Numbered from the stretch's first letter, positions 7,569 through 15,225 are shown. The stretch: DNA of 21,968 bases from an uncultured Microbacterium sp. (GCA_947647645.1 CANSLE010000008.1:1-21968); one strand, 5' to 3'. A program made the numbers and translations. Notes: generated by a model from the letters alone, not told the origin.

Positions 7569-8408
7569 ATGGCTATTCGCAAGTACAAGCCCACGACCCC
7601 GGGTCGCCGCGGTTCGTCGGTGGCCGACTTCGCCGAGATCACCCGATCGACGCCTGAGAAGTCGCTGCTGCGCCCGCTGTCGAAGACCGGTGGCCGCAAC
7701 AACCAGGGCCGCATCACCACCCGTCACATCGGTGGGGGACACAAGCGCCAGTACCGCGTCATCGACTTCCGTCGCAACGACAAGGACGGCGTGGACGCCA
7801 AGGTCGCACACATCGAGTACGACCCCAACCGCACCGCACGCATCGCGCTGCTGCACTACCTGGACGGCGAGAAGCGCTACATCCTCGCGCCGAACAAGCT
7901 GCAGCAGGGTGACGTCGTCGAGTCCGGTCCGGGCGCCGACATCAAGCCGGGCAACAACCTGCCGCTGAAGAACATCCCCACCGGTACGGTCATCCACGCG
8001 ATCGAGCTCCGCCCCGGCGGTGGCGCGAAGATGGCGCGTTCGGCCGGTGCGTCGGTGCGTCTGGTCGCCAAGGACGGCCCGTATGCGCAGCTTCGTCTGC
8101 CGTCGGGTGAGATCCGCAACGTGGACGCGCGCTGCCGCGCGACGATCGGCGAGGTCGGCAACGCCGAGCAGTCGAACATCAACTGGGGCAAGGCCGGCCG
8201 CAAGCGCTGGAAGGGCGTGCGCCCCACCGTCCGTGGTGTCGCGATGAACCCGGTCGACCACCCGCACGGTGGTGGTGAGGGCAAGACGTCCGGTGGACGT
8301 CACCCCGTCTCTCCTTGGGGCCAGGCTGAGGGTCGCACCCGCCACGCCAACAAGGAGAGCGACAAGTACATCGTCCGCCGTCGCAATGCCGGCAAGAAGC
8401 GCAAGTAG
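7569..8408 (+). CDS. rplB: 50S ribosomal protein L2
   Basis: A 279-residue L2, a highly conserved large-subunit protein needed for subunit association and peptidyl-transferase activity. The C-terminal signature MNPVDHPHGGGEGK (residues 226-239) includes His231, equivalent to the functionally important His229 region of E. coli L2. The ATG follows a GAGGA site in the 24-base gap after rplW. The basic C-terminus ends RRRNAGKKRK. Confidence 0.98.
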   Translation: MAIRKYKPTTPGRRGSSVADFAEITRSTPEKSLLRPLSKTGGRNNQGRITTRHIGGGHKRQYRVIDFRRNDKDGVDAKVAHIEYDPNRTARIALLHYLDGEKRYILAPNKLQQGDVVESGPGADIKPGNNLPLKNIPTGTVIHAIELRPGGGAKMARSAGASVRLVAKDGPYAQLRLPSGEIRNVDARCRATIGEVGNAEQSNINWGKAGRKRWKGVRPTVRGVAMNPVDHPHGGGEGKTSGGRHPVSPWGQAEGRTRHANKESDKYIVRRRNAGKKRK

Positions 8409-8420
8409 GAGTAGAGGAAG

Positions 8421-8702
8421 ATGCCTCGCAGCCTGAAGAAGGGCCCCTTCGTCGACGAGCACCTGCTTCGCAAGGTCGTCTCGCAGAACGATGCCGGCAC
8501 CAAGAACGTCATCAAGACCTGGTCGCGCCGTTCGATGATCATCCCGGCCATGCTGGGTCACACCATCGCCGTGCACGACGGACGCAAGCACATCCCCGTG
8601 TTCGTGTCCGAGACCATGGTCGGTCACAAGCTGGGCGAGTTCGCGCCCACCCGCACCTTCCGCGGCCATGAGAAGGACGACAAGAAGGGTCGCCGCCGCT
8701 GA
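8421..8702 (+). CDS. rpsS: 30S ribosomal protein S19
   Basis: A 93-residue S19, which forms a head complex with S13 near the A-site tRNA and contributes to an intersubunit bridge. The family signature MPRSLKKGPFVDEHLLRKV and the TWSRRSMIIPAMLGHTIAVHDGRKHIPVFVSETMVGHKLGEF segment are complete. A GAGGAAG ribosome-binding site lies just before the ATG, 12 bases after rplB. Confidence 0.98.
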   Translation: MPRSLKKGPFVDEHLLRKVVSQNDAGTKNVIKTWSRRSMIIPAMLGHTIAVHDGRKHIPVFVSETMVGHKLGEFAPTRTFRGHEKDDKKGRRR

Positions 8703-8741
8703 CGCGGTGGTGATCCTGGAGAGGACTAGAGGAGGAGAGAC

Positions 8742-9140
8742 ATGGTGGATTCCATCGCACGCGTCAAGCACATTCGCGTGACCCCTCAGAAGGCTCGTCG
8801 TGTCGTCGCGCTCATCAAGGGCAAGCAGGCTCAGGAGGCCCTGGCCATCCTGAAGTTCGCGCCCCAGAGCGCCAGCGAGCCGATCTACAAGCTCGTCGCC
8901 GCTGCGGTCGCCAACGCCCGCGTGAAGGCCGACAAGGACGGCGAGTTCCTGGACGAGCAGGACCTGTACGTGGCCAACGCGTACGTGGACGAGGGGTCGA
9001 CGCTCAAGCGCTTCCGCCCCCGCGCCCAGGGTCGCGCCTTCCAGATCAAGAAGCGCACGAGCCACATCACCATCCAGCTCGCGACCCCCGAGGTCGACGA
9101 GGCGGCGGCTGGCTCCACGAACAAGAAGGCGAGCAAGTAA
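8742..9140 (+). CDS. rplV: 50S ribosomal protein L22
   Basis: A 132-residue L22 (family usually about 110-130) lining the exit tunnel opposite L4. It has the core RVKHIRVTPQKARRVVALIKGK and the tunnel hairpin GSTLKRFRPRAQGRAFQIKKRTSHITI. A short low-complexity tail (EAAAGSTNKKASK) ends the protein. The ATG at 8742 has a strong GAGGAGG site; a GTG one codon later is less likely. The stop overlaps the rpsC start by one base (TAATG). Confidence 0.97.
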   Translation: MVDSIARVKHIRVTPQKARRVVALIKGKQAQEALAILKFAPQSASEPIYKLVAAAVANARVKADKDGEFLDEQDLYVANAYVDEGSTLKRFRPRAQGRAFQIKKRTSHITIQLATPEVDEAAAGSTNKKASK

Positions 9141-9901
9141 TGGGACAGAAGGTCAACCCCTACGGCTTCCGCCTCGGCATCACCACGGACCACGTGTCGC
9201 GCTGGTTCTCCGACTCCACGAAGCCGGGACAGCGTTACGCCGACTACGTGGCCGAGGACATCAAGATCCGCAAGCTCCTGCAGACGCAGCTGGACCGCGC
9301 CGGCGTGAGCGGCATCGAGATCGAGCGGACGCGTGACCGCGTGCGCGTCGACATCCACACCGCCCGCCCCGGCATCGTGATCGGTCGCCGCGGCGCCGAG
9401 GCCGAGCGCATCCGCGCCGACCTCGAGAAGCTCACCGGCAAGCAGATCCAGCTGAACATCCTCGAGGTCAAGAACCCCGAGGCCGACGCCCAGCTGGTCG
9501 CCCAGGGCATCGCGGAGCAGCTCTCCGCACGTGTGGCCTTCCGCCGCGCGATGCGCAAGGGCCTGCAGGGCGCTCAGCGCGCCGGTGCCAAGGGCATCCG
9601 CATCCAGGTCTCGGGCCGCCTCGGCGGCGCCGAGATGAGCCGCTCGGAGTTCTACCGCGAGGGTCGCGTTCCGCTGCACACGCTGCGCGCGAACATCGAC
9701 TACGGCTTCTACGAGGCCAAGACCACCTTCGGCCGCATCGGCGTGAAGGTCTGGATCTACAAGGGCGACCTCACCAACAAGGAGCTCGCGCGCGAGCAGG
9801 CGAACGCGCCGAAGGCACCCCGCGGTCGCGACGACCGTGGCGGCGACCGTCGTCGCGCGCCCCGCAACGAGGCGCCCGTCGCAGAAGGAGCATCGGCATA
9901 A
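9140..9901 (+). CDS. rpsC: 30S ribosomal protein S3
   Basis: A 253-residue S3, part of the mRNA entry tunnel and its helicase activity. It has the N-terminal MGQKVNPYGFRLGI, a type II KH domain with the GRRG-type loop (GIVIGRRGAEAERIRADL) and the C-terminal domain with the YGFYEAKTTFGRIGVKVWIYKG signature. It ends in about 30 disordered residues rich in Arg, Asp, Pro and Ala. The start shares one base with the rplV stop and its own stop shares one base with rplP. Confidence 0.98.
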   Translation: MGQKVNPYGFRLGITTDHVSRWFSDSTKPGQRYADYVAEDIKIRKLLQTQLDRAGVSGIEIERTRDRVRVDIHTARPGIVIGRRGAEAERIRADLEKLTGKQIQLNILEVKNPEADAQLVAQGIAEQLSARVAFRRAMRKGLQGAQRAGAKGIRIQVSGRLGGAEMSRSEFYREGRVPLHTLRANIDYGFYEAKTTFGRIGVKVWIYKGDLTNKELAREQANAPKAPRGRDDRGGDRRRAPRNEAPVAEGASA

Positions 9902-10320
9902 TGCTTATTCCCCGTAAGGTCAAGTACCGCAAGCAGCACCACCCGGGTCGCTCGGGCCAGGCCACCGGCGGCACGAAGGTCTCCTTCGGCGAGTTCGGCA
10001 TCCAGGCCCTCACGCCCGCGTACGTGACGAACCGTCAGATCGAGTCCGCTCGTATCGCGATGACCCGTCACATCAAGCGTGGCGGCAAGGTGTGGATCAA
10101 CATCTACCCCGACCGTCCTCTCACGAAGAAGCCGGCCGAGACCCGCATGGGTTCCGGTAAGGGCTCGCCGGAGTGGTGGGTCGCCAACGTCAAGCCGGGT
10201 CGCGTCCTCTTCGAGGTCGCGGGCGTCAACGAGCAGCTCGCTCGCGAGGCCCTGACCCGTGCAATTCACAAGCTGCCCCTGAAGGCACGCATCATCAAGC
10301 GCGAGGAGGGCGACGCGTAA
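9901..10320 (+). CDS. rplP: 50S ribosomal protein L16
   Basis: A 139-residue L16, which sits near the A site and positions aminoacyl-tRNA. Signatures MLIPRKVKYRKQHHPGRSG, RHIKRGGKVWINIYPDRPLTKKPAETRMGSGKG and PEWWVANVKPGRVLFE are intact. A strong AGAAGGAG site (9883-9890) lies within the end of rpsC, and both ends of the gene overlap its neighbours by one base (TAATG). Confidence 0.98.
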   Translation: MLIPRKVKYRKQHHPGRSGQATGGTKVSFGEFGIQALTPAYVTNRQIESARIAMTRHIKRGGKVWINIYPDRPLTKKPAETRMGSGKGSPEWWVANVKPGRVLFEVAGVNEQLAREALTRAIHKLPLKARIIKREEGDA

Positions 10321-10634
10321 TGGCCGTCGGAACCAAGACGCTCGCTCCGAGCGAGCTGGACACGTTCGAGGACCAGCGCCTCGTCGAGGAGCTGCGCAAG
10401 GCCAAGGAAGAGCTGTTCAACCTGCGCTTCCAGTCGGCCACGGGCCAGCTCGAGAGCCACGGTCGCATCCGCGCCGTCAAGCGCGACATCGCGCGGCTCT
10501 ACACCGTGATCCGCGAGCGCGAGCTCGGCATCCGTGCCACGCCCGCGCCCGTCGAGGTCGCGTCCAAGGCGAAGAAGACCAAGGCCAAGAAGGCGGATGA
10601 CGCTGCCGAGGCCACGAAGGAAGAGGCCGAGTGA
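10320..10634 (+). CDS. rpmC: 50S ribosomal protein L29 with C-terminal extension
   Basis: L29 binds near the tunnel exit next to L23. The core (residues ~8-72) is normal, with the conserved ELFNLRFQSATGQLESHGRIRAVKRDIAR. The protein is 104 residues instead of about 65: the extra ~30 residues are almost entirely Lys, Ala, Glu, Asp and Thr and probably disordered. The ATG at 10320 overlaps the rplP stop and is preceded by GAGGAGGG (10303-10310); the frame is open farther upstream inside rplP, but that translation is not L29-like. The stop overlaps rpsQ by one base. Confidence 0.97.
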   Translation: MAVGTKTLAPSELDTFEDQRLVEELRKAKEELFNLRFQSATGQLESHGRIRAVKRDIARLYTVIRERELGIRATPAPVEVASKAKKTKAKKADDAAEATKEEAE

Positions 10635-10999
10635 TGGCTGAGACCACCGAGAAGAAGGCCGCCAAGAAGGCGCCGGCCGCCGAGGCCGTCGTCGAGACGT
10701 CCGCCACCGGTCACGAGTCGGCCGCGCGCGACGTGCGCGACGTCGACGCCCGTGGCTACCGCAAGTCGCGTCGTGGCTACGTCGTCAGCGACAAGATGGA
10801 CAAGACGATCGTCGTCGAGGTCGAGGACCGCGTGAAGCACCCGCTCTACGGCAAGGTGATCCGTCGCACGTCCAAGGTCAAGGCGCACGACGAGCAGAAC
10901 AGCGCCGGCATCGGCGACCTCGTGCTCATCAACGAGACCCGGCCCCTGAGCGCAACCAAGCGGTGGCGCCTGGTCGAGATCCTCGAGAAGGCGAAGTAA
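10634..10999 (+). CDS. rpsQ: 30S ribosomal protein S17 with N-terminal extension
   Basis: S17 binds 16S rRNA early in assembly. The core begins near residue 43 (RKSRRGYVVSDKMDKTIVVEVEDRVKHPLYGKVIRRTSKVKAHDE) and ends LSATKRWRLVEILEKAK. At 121 residues it is about 35-40 longer than most S17 because of an Ala/Lys/Glu-rich N-terminal extension. The ATG at 10634 is chosen because it overlaps the rpmC stop (TGATG) and follows GGAAGAGG; a GTG at 10631 is the alternative. An internal start at the core is possible, but no better ribosome-binding site was seen there. Confidence 0.95.
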   Translation: MAETTEKKAAKKAPAAEAVVETSATGHESAARDVRDVDARGYRKSRRGYVVSDKMDKTIVVEVEDRVKHPLYGKVIRRTSKVKAHDEQNSAGIGDLVLINETRPLSATKRWRLVEILEKAK

Positions 11000-11002
11000 G
11001 AA

Positions 11003-11371
11003 ATGATCCAGACTGAGTCCCGCCTCAAGGTCGCCGACAACACCGGCGCCAAGGAGCTGCTCACGATCCGTGTGCTCGGCGGCTCCAGCCGTCGCTATGC
11101 CGGTGTCGGCGACATCATCGTCGCGACCGTCAAGGACGCGATCCCCGGCGGCAACGTCAAGAAGGGCGATGTGGTCAAGGCCGTCATCGTCCGTACCGTC
11201 AAGCAGACCCGTCGTGCCGACGGTTCCTACATCAAGTTCGACGAGAACGCCGCCGTCATCCTGAAGAACGACGGGGAGCCCCGCGGCACCCGCATCTTCG
11301 GACCGGTCGGTCGTGAGCTTCGCGACAAGAAGTTCATGAAGATCGTCTCGCTCGCACCGGAGGTGATCTGA
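11003..11371 (+). CDS. rplN: 50S ribosomal protein L14
   Basis: A 122-residue L14, the standard length, a subunit-interface protein that also binds the silencing factor RsfS. It starts MIQTESRLKVADNTGAKELLTIRVLGG and contains the signature around YIKFDENAAVILKNDGEPRGTRIFGPVGRELR. The ATG lies three bases after rpsQ. Its final codons contain the ribosome-binding site for rplX. Confidence 0.98.
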   Translation: MIQTESRLKVADNTGAKELLTIRVLGGSSRRYAGVGDIIVATVKDAIPGGNVKKGDVVKAVIVRTVKQTRRADGSYIKFDENAAVILKNDGEPRGTRIFGPVGRELRDKKFMKIVSLAPEVI

Positions 11372-11375
11372 CCCC

Positions 11376-11735
11376 ATGGCCAAGATCAAGAAGGGTGACC
11401 TCGTCCAGGTCATCACGGGAAAGAAGCAGGACAAGGGCGGCGACCGCGGCAAGCAGGGCAAGGTGCTCGACGTTCTCGTCGAGCAGAACCGTGTCATCGT
11501 CGAGGGCGTCAACTACGTCACGAAGCACAACCGTGTGGGCCAGTCCCAGCGCGGCACCAAGACGGGCGGCATCGAGACGATGGAAGCCCCGATCCACATC
11601 TCCAACGTCGCCCTCGTCGACCCCTCGACCAAGAAGCCGACCCGTGTCGGTCACCGCGTCGAGGAGCAGACGAAGGACGGCGTGAAGCGCACCGTGCGTG
11701 TGCGCTACGCGAAGAAGAGCGGCAAGGACCTCTGA
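11376..11735 (+). CDS. rplX: 50S ribosomal protein L24
   Basis: A 119-residue L24, an initiator of 50S assembly with an N-terminal KOW motif (KKGDLVQVITGKKQDKGGDRGKQGKVLDVL). The segment VEGVNYVTKHNRVGQSQRGTKTGGIETMEAPIHISNVALVDP is typical of actinobacterial L24. The ribosome-binding site GGAGGTGAT (11359-11367), nearly a full complement to the 16S tail, lies inside the end of rplN, so translation should be efficient and coupled. Confidence 0.97.
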   Translation: MAKIKKGDLVQVITGKKQDKGGDRGKQGKVLDVLVEQNRVIVEGVNYVTKHNRVGQSQRGTKTGGIETMEAPIHISNVALVDPSTKKPTRVGHRVEEQTKDGVKRTVRVRYAKKSGKDL

Positions 11736-11737
11736 AC

Positions 11738-12328
11738 ATGAGCACCACCACTGCCGCGGCGGCTGGCAAGATCCAGCCCCGCCTGAAGCAGAAGTACCAG
11801 GGCGAGATCAAGAAGGCCCTGCAGGACGAGTTCGGCTATGCCAACGTCATGCAGATCCCCGGGATCGTCAAGGTCGTCGTGAACACCGGTGTCGGCGAGG
11901 CAGCTCGCGACTCCAAGGTGATCGACGGCGCGGTCGACGACCTCACCAAGATCACCGGCCAGAAGCCGGTCGTCACGAAGGCCCGCAAGTCCATCGCGCA
12001 GTTCAAGCTGCGTGAGGGCCAGGCCATCGGCGCGCACGTCACCCTCCGTGGGGACCGCGCGTGGGAGTTCCTGGACCGTCTGGTCAACCTGGCTCTGCCT
12101 CGCATCCGCGACTTCCGCGGCCTGTCGCCGAAGCAGTTCGACGGACACGGCAACTACACGTTCGGCCTGCAGGAGCAGTCGGTCTTCCACGAGATCAACC
12201 AGGACAAGATCGACCGCGTCCGCGGCTTCGACATCACGATCGTCACCACGGCGAACACCGATGACGAGGGCCGGTCGCTGCTGCGCCAGCTGGGCTTCCC
12301 GTTCAAGACGGACGAGAAGCAGGCCTGA
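11738..12328 (+). CDS. rplE: 50S ribosomal protein L5
   Basis: A 196-residue L5, which binds 5S rRNA and contacts the 30S head through an intersubunit bridge. The motifs MQIPGIVKVVVNTGVGEA, TGQKPVVTKARKSIAQFKLREGQAIGAHVTLRG and FGLQEQSVFHEINQDKIDRVRGFDITIVTTA are complete. A short Thr/Ala stretch precedes the core, slightly lengthening it. In many bacteria rpsN follows directly; here the next gene is rpsH. Confidence 0.98.
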   Translation: MSTTTAAAAGKIQPRLKQKYQGEIKKALQDEFGYANVMQIPGIVKVVVNTGVGEAARDSKVIDGAVDDLTKITGQKPVVTKARKSIAQFKLREGQAIGAHVTLRGDRAWEFLDRLVNLALPRIRDFRGLSPKQFDGHGNYTFGLQEQSVFHEINQDKIDRVRGFDITIVTTANTDDEGRSLLRQLGFPFKTDEKQA

Positions 12329-12416
12329 CACACTCCCGACCGTGCCGGTCGGACCATCAAGAAGGTCGGCTGTCGTGTAACGGCATCCGAAACCGCTGAA
12401 CAAAGGAAACCAAGAA
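12329..12416 (+). other. rplE-rpsH spacer without rpsN
   Basis: This 88-base gap is where many actinobacteria carry the small zinc-type S14 gene rpsN. I see no S14-like coding sequence or remnant. It holds a 6-bp hairpin (12336-12341 with 12347-12352, loop GTGCC), one CGGCATCC motif (12381-12388) and the rpsH ribosome-binding site AAAGGAAA. Confidence 0.7.
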
Positions 12417-12815
12417 ATGACGATGACAGACCCGGTCGCTGACATGCTGACCCGTCTGCGCAACGCGAACTCGGCGCACCACGACACCGTGTCGCTGCCG
12501 AGCTCGAAGCTCAAGACCAATATCGCCGAGATCCTCCAGCAGGAGGGCTACATCGCCGGCTGGGAGGTCTCGGACGCCCGTGTCGGCCAGACCCTCACGT
12601 TGTCGCTGAAGTACGGCCCGAACCGCGAGCGGTCGATCGCCGGCATCAAGCGGGTGTCGAAGCCCGGTCTGCGCGTGTACGCGCGCTCGACCGAGCTGCC
12701 CAAGGTCCTCGGCGGTCTCGGCGTCGCGATCCTGTCCACCTCCTCCGGTCTTCTCACCGACCGTCAGGCAGAGCAGAAGGGCGTGGGTGGGGAAGTCCTC
12801 GCCTACGTGTGGTGA
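12417..12815 (+). CDS. rpsH: 30S ribosomal protein S8
   Basis: A 132-residue S8, the usual length, a central assembly protein of the 30S platform that in E. coli also represses the spc operon. It has the N-terminal DPVADMLTRLRNANSAHHD and the C-terminal signature STSSGLLTDRQAEQKGVGGEVLAYVW. An ATG two codons downstream (12423) is an alternative start; 12417 is better spaced from AAAGGAAA. Confidence 0.98.
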   Translation: MTMTDPVADMLTRLRNANSAHHDTVSLPSSKLKTNIAEILQQEGYIAGWEVSDARVGQTLTLSLKYGPNRERSIAGIKRVSKPGLRVYARSTELPKVLGGLGVAILSTSSGLLTDRQAEQKGVGGEVLAYVW

Positions 12816-12821
12816 CCTGAC

Positions 12822-13358
12822 ATGTCGCGTATCGGACGTCTTCCCATCGACATCCCCGCCGGCGTCACCGTTGCGGTGGACGGCCAGGATGTCACCGTCA
12901 CGGGCCCGAAGGGTGAGCTCGCGCTCACCGTCGCCAAGCCCATCGAGGTCAAGGTCGAGGAGGGCCAGGTCCTGGTCTCCCGTCCCGACGACGAGCGCGA
13001 GTCGCGTTCGCTGCACGGACTGACCCGCACCCTGATCAACAACAACATCATCGGCGTGACCCAGGGCTACACCAAGGGCCTCGAGGTCGTCGGCACCGGT
13101 TACCGCGTCGCACAGAAGGGCACGGCGGTCGAGTTCGCTCTCGGCTTCTCGCACCCGGTTCTCGTCGAGGCTCCGGCCGGCATCACGCTCACCGTCGAGG
13201 GCAACAACAAGCTCACCGTCAGCGGCATCTCGAAGCAGGCCGTGGGTGAGGCCGCCGCGAACATCCGCAAGATCCGCAAGCCCGAGCCGTACAAGGGCAA
13301 GGGTGTGCGTTACGCGGGCGAGGTCGTTCGCCGCAAGGCCGGAAAGGCTGGTAAGTAA
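12822..13358 (+). CDS. rplF: 50S ribosomal protein L6
   Basis: A 178-residue L6, at the base of the L7/L12 stalk near the sarcin-ricin loop. It starts MSRIGRLPIDIPAGVTV and carries the C-terminal signature IRKIRKPEPYKGKGVRYAGEVVRRKAGKAGK. The gap from rpsH is six bases and to rplR two bases. Confidence 0.98.
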   Translation: MSRIGRLPIDIPAGVTVAVDGQDVTVTGPKGELALTVAKPIEVKVEEGQVLVSRPDDERESRSLHGLTRTLINNNIIGVTQGYTKGLEVVGTGYRVAQKGTAVEFALGFSHPVLVEAPAGITLTVEGNNKLTVSGISKQAVGEAAANIRKIRKPEPYKGKGVRYAGEVVRRKAGKAGK

Positions 13359-13360
13359 TC

Positions 13361-13720
13361 ATGGCTGTGAAGTCGAAGTCCGACGCGCGTGCGCGTCGTC
13401 ACGCCCGCCTTCGCAAGAAGGTCGTCGGCACCGAGGCGCGTCCGCGTCTGGTCGTCACCCGTTCGGCCCGCCACGTCTTCGTGCAGCTCGTCGACGACGC
13501 CAAGGGTCACACCGTGGCGTCGGCCTCGACGCTGGAGGCGGACCTGCGCGCGTTCGACGGTGACAAGACCGCGAAGGCCCGCAAGGTCGGCGAGCTCGTC
13601 GCCGTGCGCGCCAAGGCTGCCGGCGTCTCCGACGTCGTGTTCGACCGCGGTGGCAACCGCTACGCGGGCCGTGTCGCAGCGATCGCCGAGGGCGCCCGCG
13701 AGGGAGGTCTGAACCTGTGA
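13361..13720 (+). CDS. rplR: 50S ribosomal protein L18
   Basis: A 119-residue L18, which binds 5S rRNA together with L5. The pattern KSDARARRHARLRKKVVGTEARPRLVVTRSARHVFVQLVDD and the ending FDRGGNRYAGRVAAIAEGAREGGLNL are typical. Its stop overlaps the rpsE GTG start by four bases (GTGA, 13717-13720). Confidence 0.98.
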   Translation: MAVKSKSDARARRHARLRKKVVGTEARPRLVVTRSARHVFVQLVDDAKGHTVASASTLEADLRAFDGDKTAKARKVGELVAVRAKAAGVSDVVFDRGGNRYAGRVAAIAEGAREGGLNL

Positions 13721-14397
13721 GCGATGCAACTACTCAGAATGTGGAGAACGAAGTGACCGAGCAGGCTGCGGCCACCGCTCCCGTCGAGCGCGAGGCCCGC
13801 GAGCCCCGTCGTGGCGGCCGTGAGCGCAACCCGAACCGCGACCGCGGTTCGCGCGACGCCGAGAAGAGCCAGTTCCTCGAGCGCGTCGTGACCATCAACC
13901 GTGTGTCGAAGGTCGTCAAGGGCGGTCGTCGCTTCAGCTTCACGGCGCTGGTCGTCGTGGGCGATGGCAACGGTCTCGTCGGGGTCGGCTACGGCAAGGC
14001 GCGTGAGGTCCCCCTCGCCATCTCCAAGGGTGTCGAAGAGGCCAAGCGCAACTTCTTCCGCGTCCCGCGCAGCGGCTCGTCGATCCCGCACCCGGTGCAG
14101 GGTGAGGCCGCGGCCGGTGTCGTGCTCCTGCGTCCGGCTGCCGCCGGTACCGGTGTCATCGCCGGTGGCCCCGTCCGCGCGGTGCTCGAATGCGCCGGCA
14201 TCCACGATGTGCTCTCCAAGTCGCTCGGCTCGTCGAACACGATCAACATCGTGCACGCGACCGTCGCGGCGCTGAAGCAGCTCGAGGAGCCCCGTGCGGT
14301 GGCCGCACGTCGCGGTCTCGACTTCGACCAGGTGGCTCCGGCCCGTCTGATCCGTGCCGAGGCTGACGCCGTGGCCGCTGCAAAGGGAGGTGCCTGA
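13717..14397 (+). CDS. rpsE: 30S ribosomal protein S5 with N-terminal extension
   Basis: S5 shapes decoding accuracy and the mRNA entry channel. The double-stranded-RNA-binding domain begins near residue 50 (FLERVVTINRVSKVVKGGRRFSFTALVVVGDGNGLVGVGYGKA), and the spectinomycin-contact loop VVKGGRRF looks wild type. At 226 residues it is about 45-60 longer than E. coli S5, because of an acidic then Arg/Gly/Asn-rich N-terminal extension. The GTG at 13717 overlaps the rplR stop and has GGGAGG at 13702-13707; later in-frame GTG codons at 13741 and 13753 are less well placed. Confidence 0.96.
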   Translation: MSDATTQNVENEVTEQAAATAPVEREAREPRRGGRERNPNRDRGSRDAEKSQFLERVVTINRVSKVVKGGRRFSFTALVVVGDGNGLVGVGYGKAREVPLAISKGVEEAKRNFFRVPRSGSSIPHPVQGEAAAGVVLLRPAAAGTGVIAGGPVRAVLECAGIHDVLSKSLGSSNTINIVHATVAALKQLEEPRAVAARRGLDFDQVAPARLIRAEADAVAAAKGGA

Positions 14398-14582
14398 TGG
14401 CCGCGCGTCTCAAGGTGACCCAGATCAAGTCCAAGGTGAGCGAGAAGCAGAACCAGCGTGACACGCTGCGTTCGCTCGGCCTGAAGCGGATCGGCGACTC
14501 GGTCGTCCGTCCCGACGACGCGCAGACGCGCGGTTACGTCAAGACCGTCGCCCACCTCGTCAAGGTTGAGGAGATCGACTGA
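14397..14582 (+). CDS. rpmD: 50S ribosomal protein L30
   Basis: A 61-residue L30, the usual size. It reads MAARLKVTQIKSKVSEKQNQRDTLRSLGLKRIGDSVVRPDD and continues to VKVEEID. It overlaps rpsE by one base (TGATG) and has a very strong ribosome-binding site AAAGGGAGGTG (14382-14392) within the end of rpsE. Its stop overlaps rplO in the same way. Confidence 0.97.
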   Translation: MAARLKVTQIKSKVSEKQNQRDTLRSLGLKRIGDSVVRPDDAQTRGYVKTVAHLVKVEEID

Positions 14583-15181
14583 TGGCCGAGAAGGCTGCGA
14601 AGGCGACCGAAGAGGTCGCTGTGATGAAAACCGAGAAGAAGGCCGCCGGCACGCCGGCTGCCAAGAAGACGGCCGACAAGGCCACGGCCAAGCCGGCCGC
14701 GAAGAAGGCTCCCGCCAAGAAGGCGGATGCCGAGGCGTCGCGTCCCGGTGTGCTCAAGGTCCACCACTTGCGTCCGGTCCCCGGCGCCAACACCGCGAAG
14801 ACCCGTGTCGGGCGCGGTGAGGGCTCCAAGGGAAAGACCGCGGGTCGTGGCACTAAGGGCACGAAGGCCCGCTACCAGGTCAAGGTGGGCTTCGAGGGCG
14901 GCCAGATGCCGCTGCACATGCGGACGCCGAAGCTGCGCGGGTTCAAGAACCCGTTCCGCGTCGAGTACCAGGTGGTCAACCTCGACAAGCTCGCCGAGCT
15001 GTACCCGGCCGGTGGCGACGTCACCGTGAGCGACCTCGTCGCGAAGGGCGCCGTGCGCAAGAACGAGAAGGTCAAGGTGCTCGGCACCGGCGACATCTCG
15101 GTCAAGCTCACCGTGGCGGTCGACAAGGTCTCGGGTTCCGCCGAGCAGAAGATCGTCGCCGCGGGCGGTTCGGTCAAGTAA
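14582..15181 (+). CDS. rplO: 50S ribosomal protein L15 with N-terminal extension
   Basis: L15 is a late-assembly large-subunit protein. The core starts near residue 57 (LKVHHLRPVPGANTAKTRVGRGEGSKGKTAGRGTKGTKAR) and continues through GGQMPLHMRTPKLRGFKNPF. At 199 residues it is about 50 longer than most L15: residues 1-56 are a Lys/Ala/Thr-rich, histone H1-like low-complexity tail. The ATG at 14582 shares a base with the rpmD stop and follows TTGAGGAGAT (14566-14575), which supports translation of the extension. An internal ATG at residue 15 lacks a comparable site. It is the last gene before a strong terminator. Confidence 0.96.
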   Translation: MAEKAAKATEEVAVMKTEKKAAGTPAAKKTADKATAKPAAKKAPAKKADAEASRPGVLKVHHLRPVPGANTAKTRVGRGEGSKGKTAGRGTKGTKARYQVKVGFEGGQMPLHMRTPKLRGFKNPFRVEYQVVNLDKLAELYPAGGDVTVSDLVAKGAVRKNEKVKVLGTGDISVKLTVAVDKVSGSAEQKIVAAGGSVK

Positions 15182-15189
15182 TTCCACGG

Positions 15190-15219
15190 CAGGGGCCGGA
15201 GGCGAGCCTCCGGCCCCTG
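15190..15219 (+). terminator. Terminator between rplO and secY
   Basis: Bases 15190-15202 pair perfectly with 15207-15219 (13 bp, nearly all G-C) around loop CGAG, eight bases after the rplO stop. GGC at 15187-15189 can add pairs with GCC after a TT bulge. There is only a weak TT after the stem. It marks the end of the long S10-spc transcription unit, so secY needs read-through or its own promoter. Confidence 0.8.
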
Positions 15220-15225
15220 TTGCCG

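Noticed and set aside
7191..9065. Long minus-strand open frame opposite rplW-rplV
   Set aside because: It crosses several certain genes on the + strand and has only low-complexity composition.
12329..12416. Remnant of a degraded rpsN gene
   Set aside because: None of the frames in the 88-base spacer shows S14 motifs such as the CxxC pairs.
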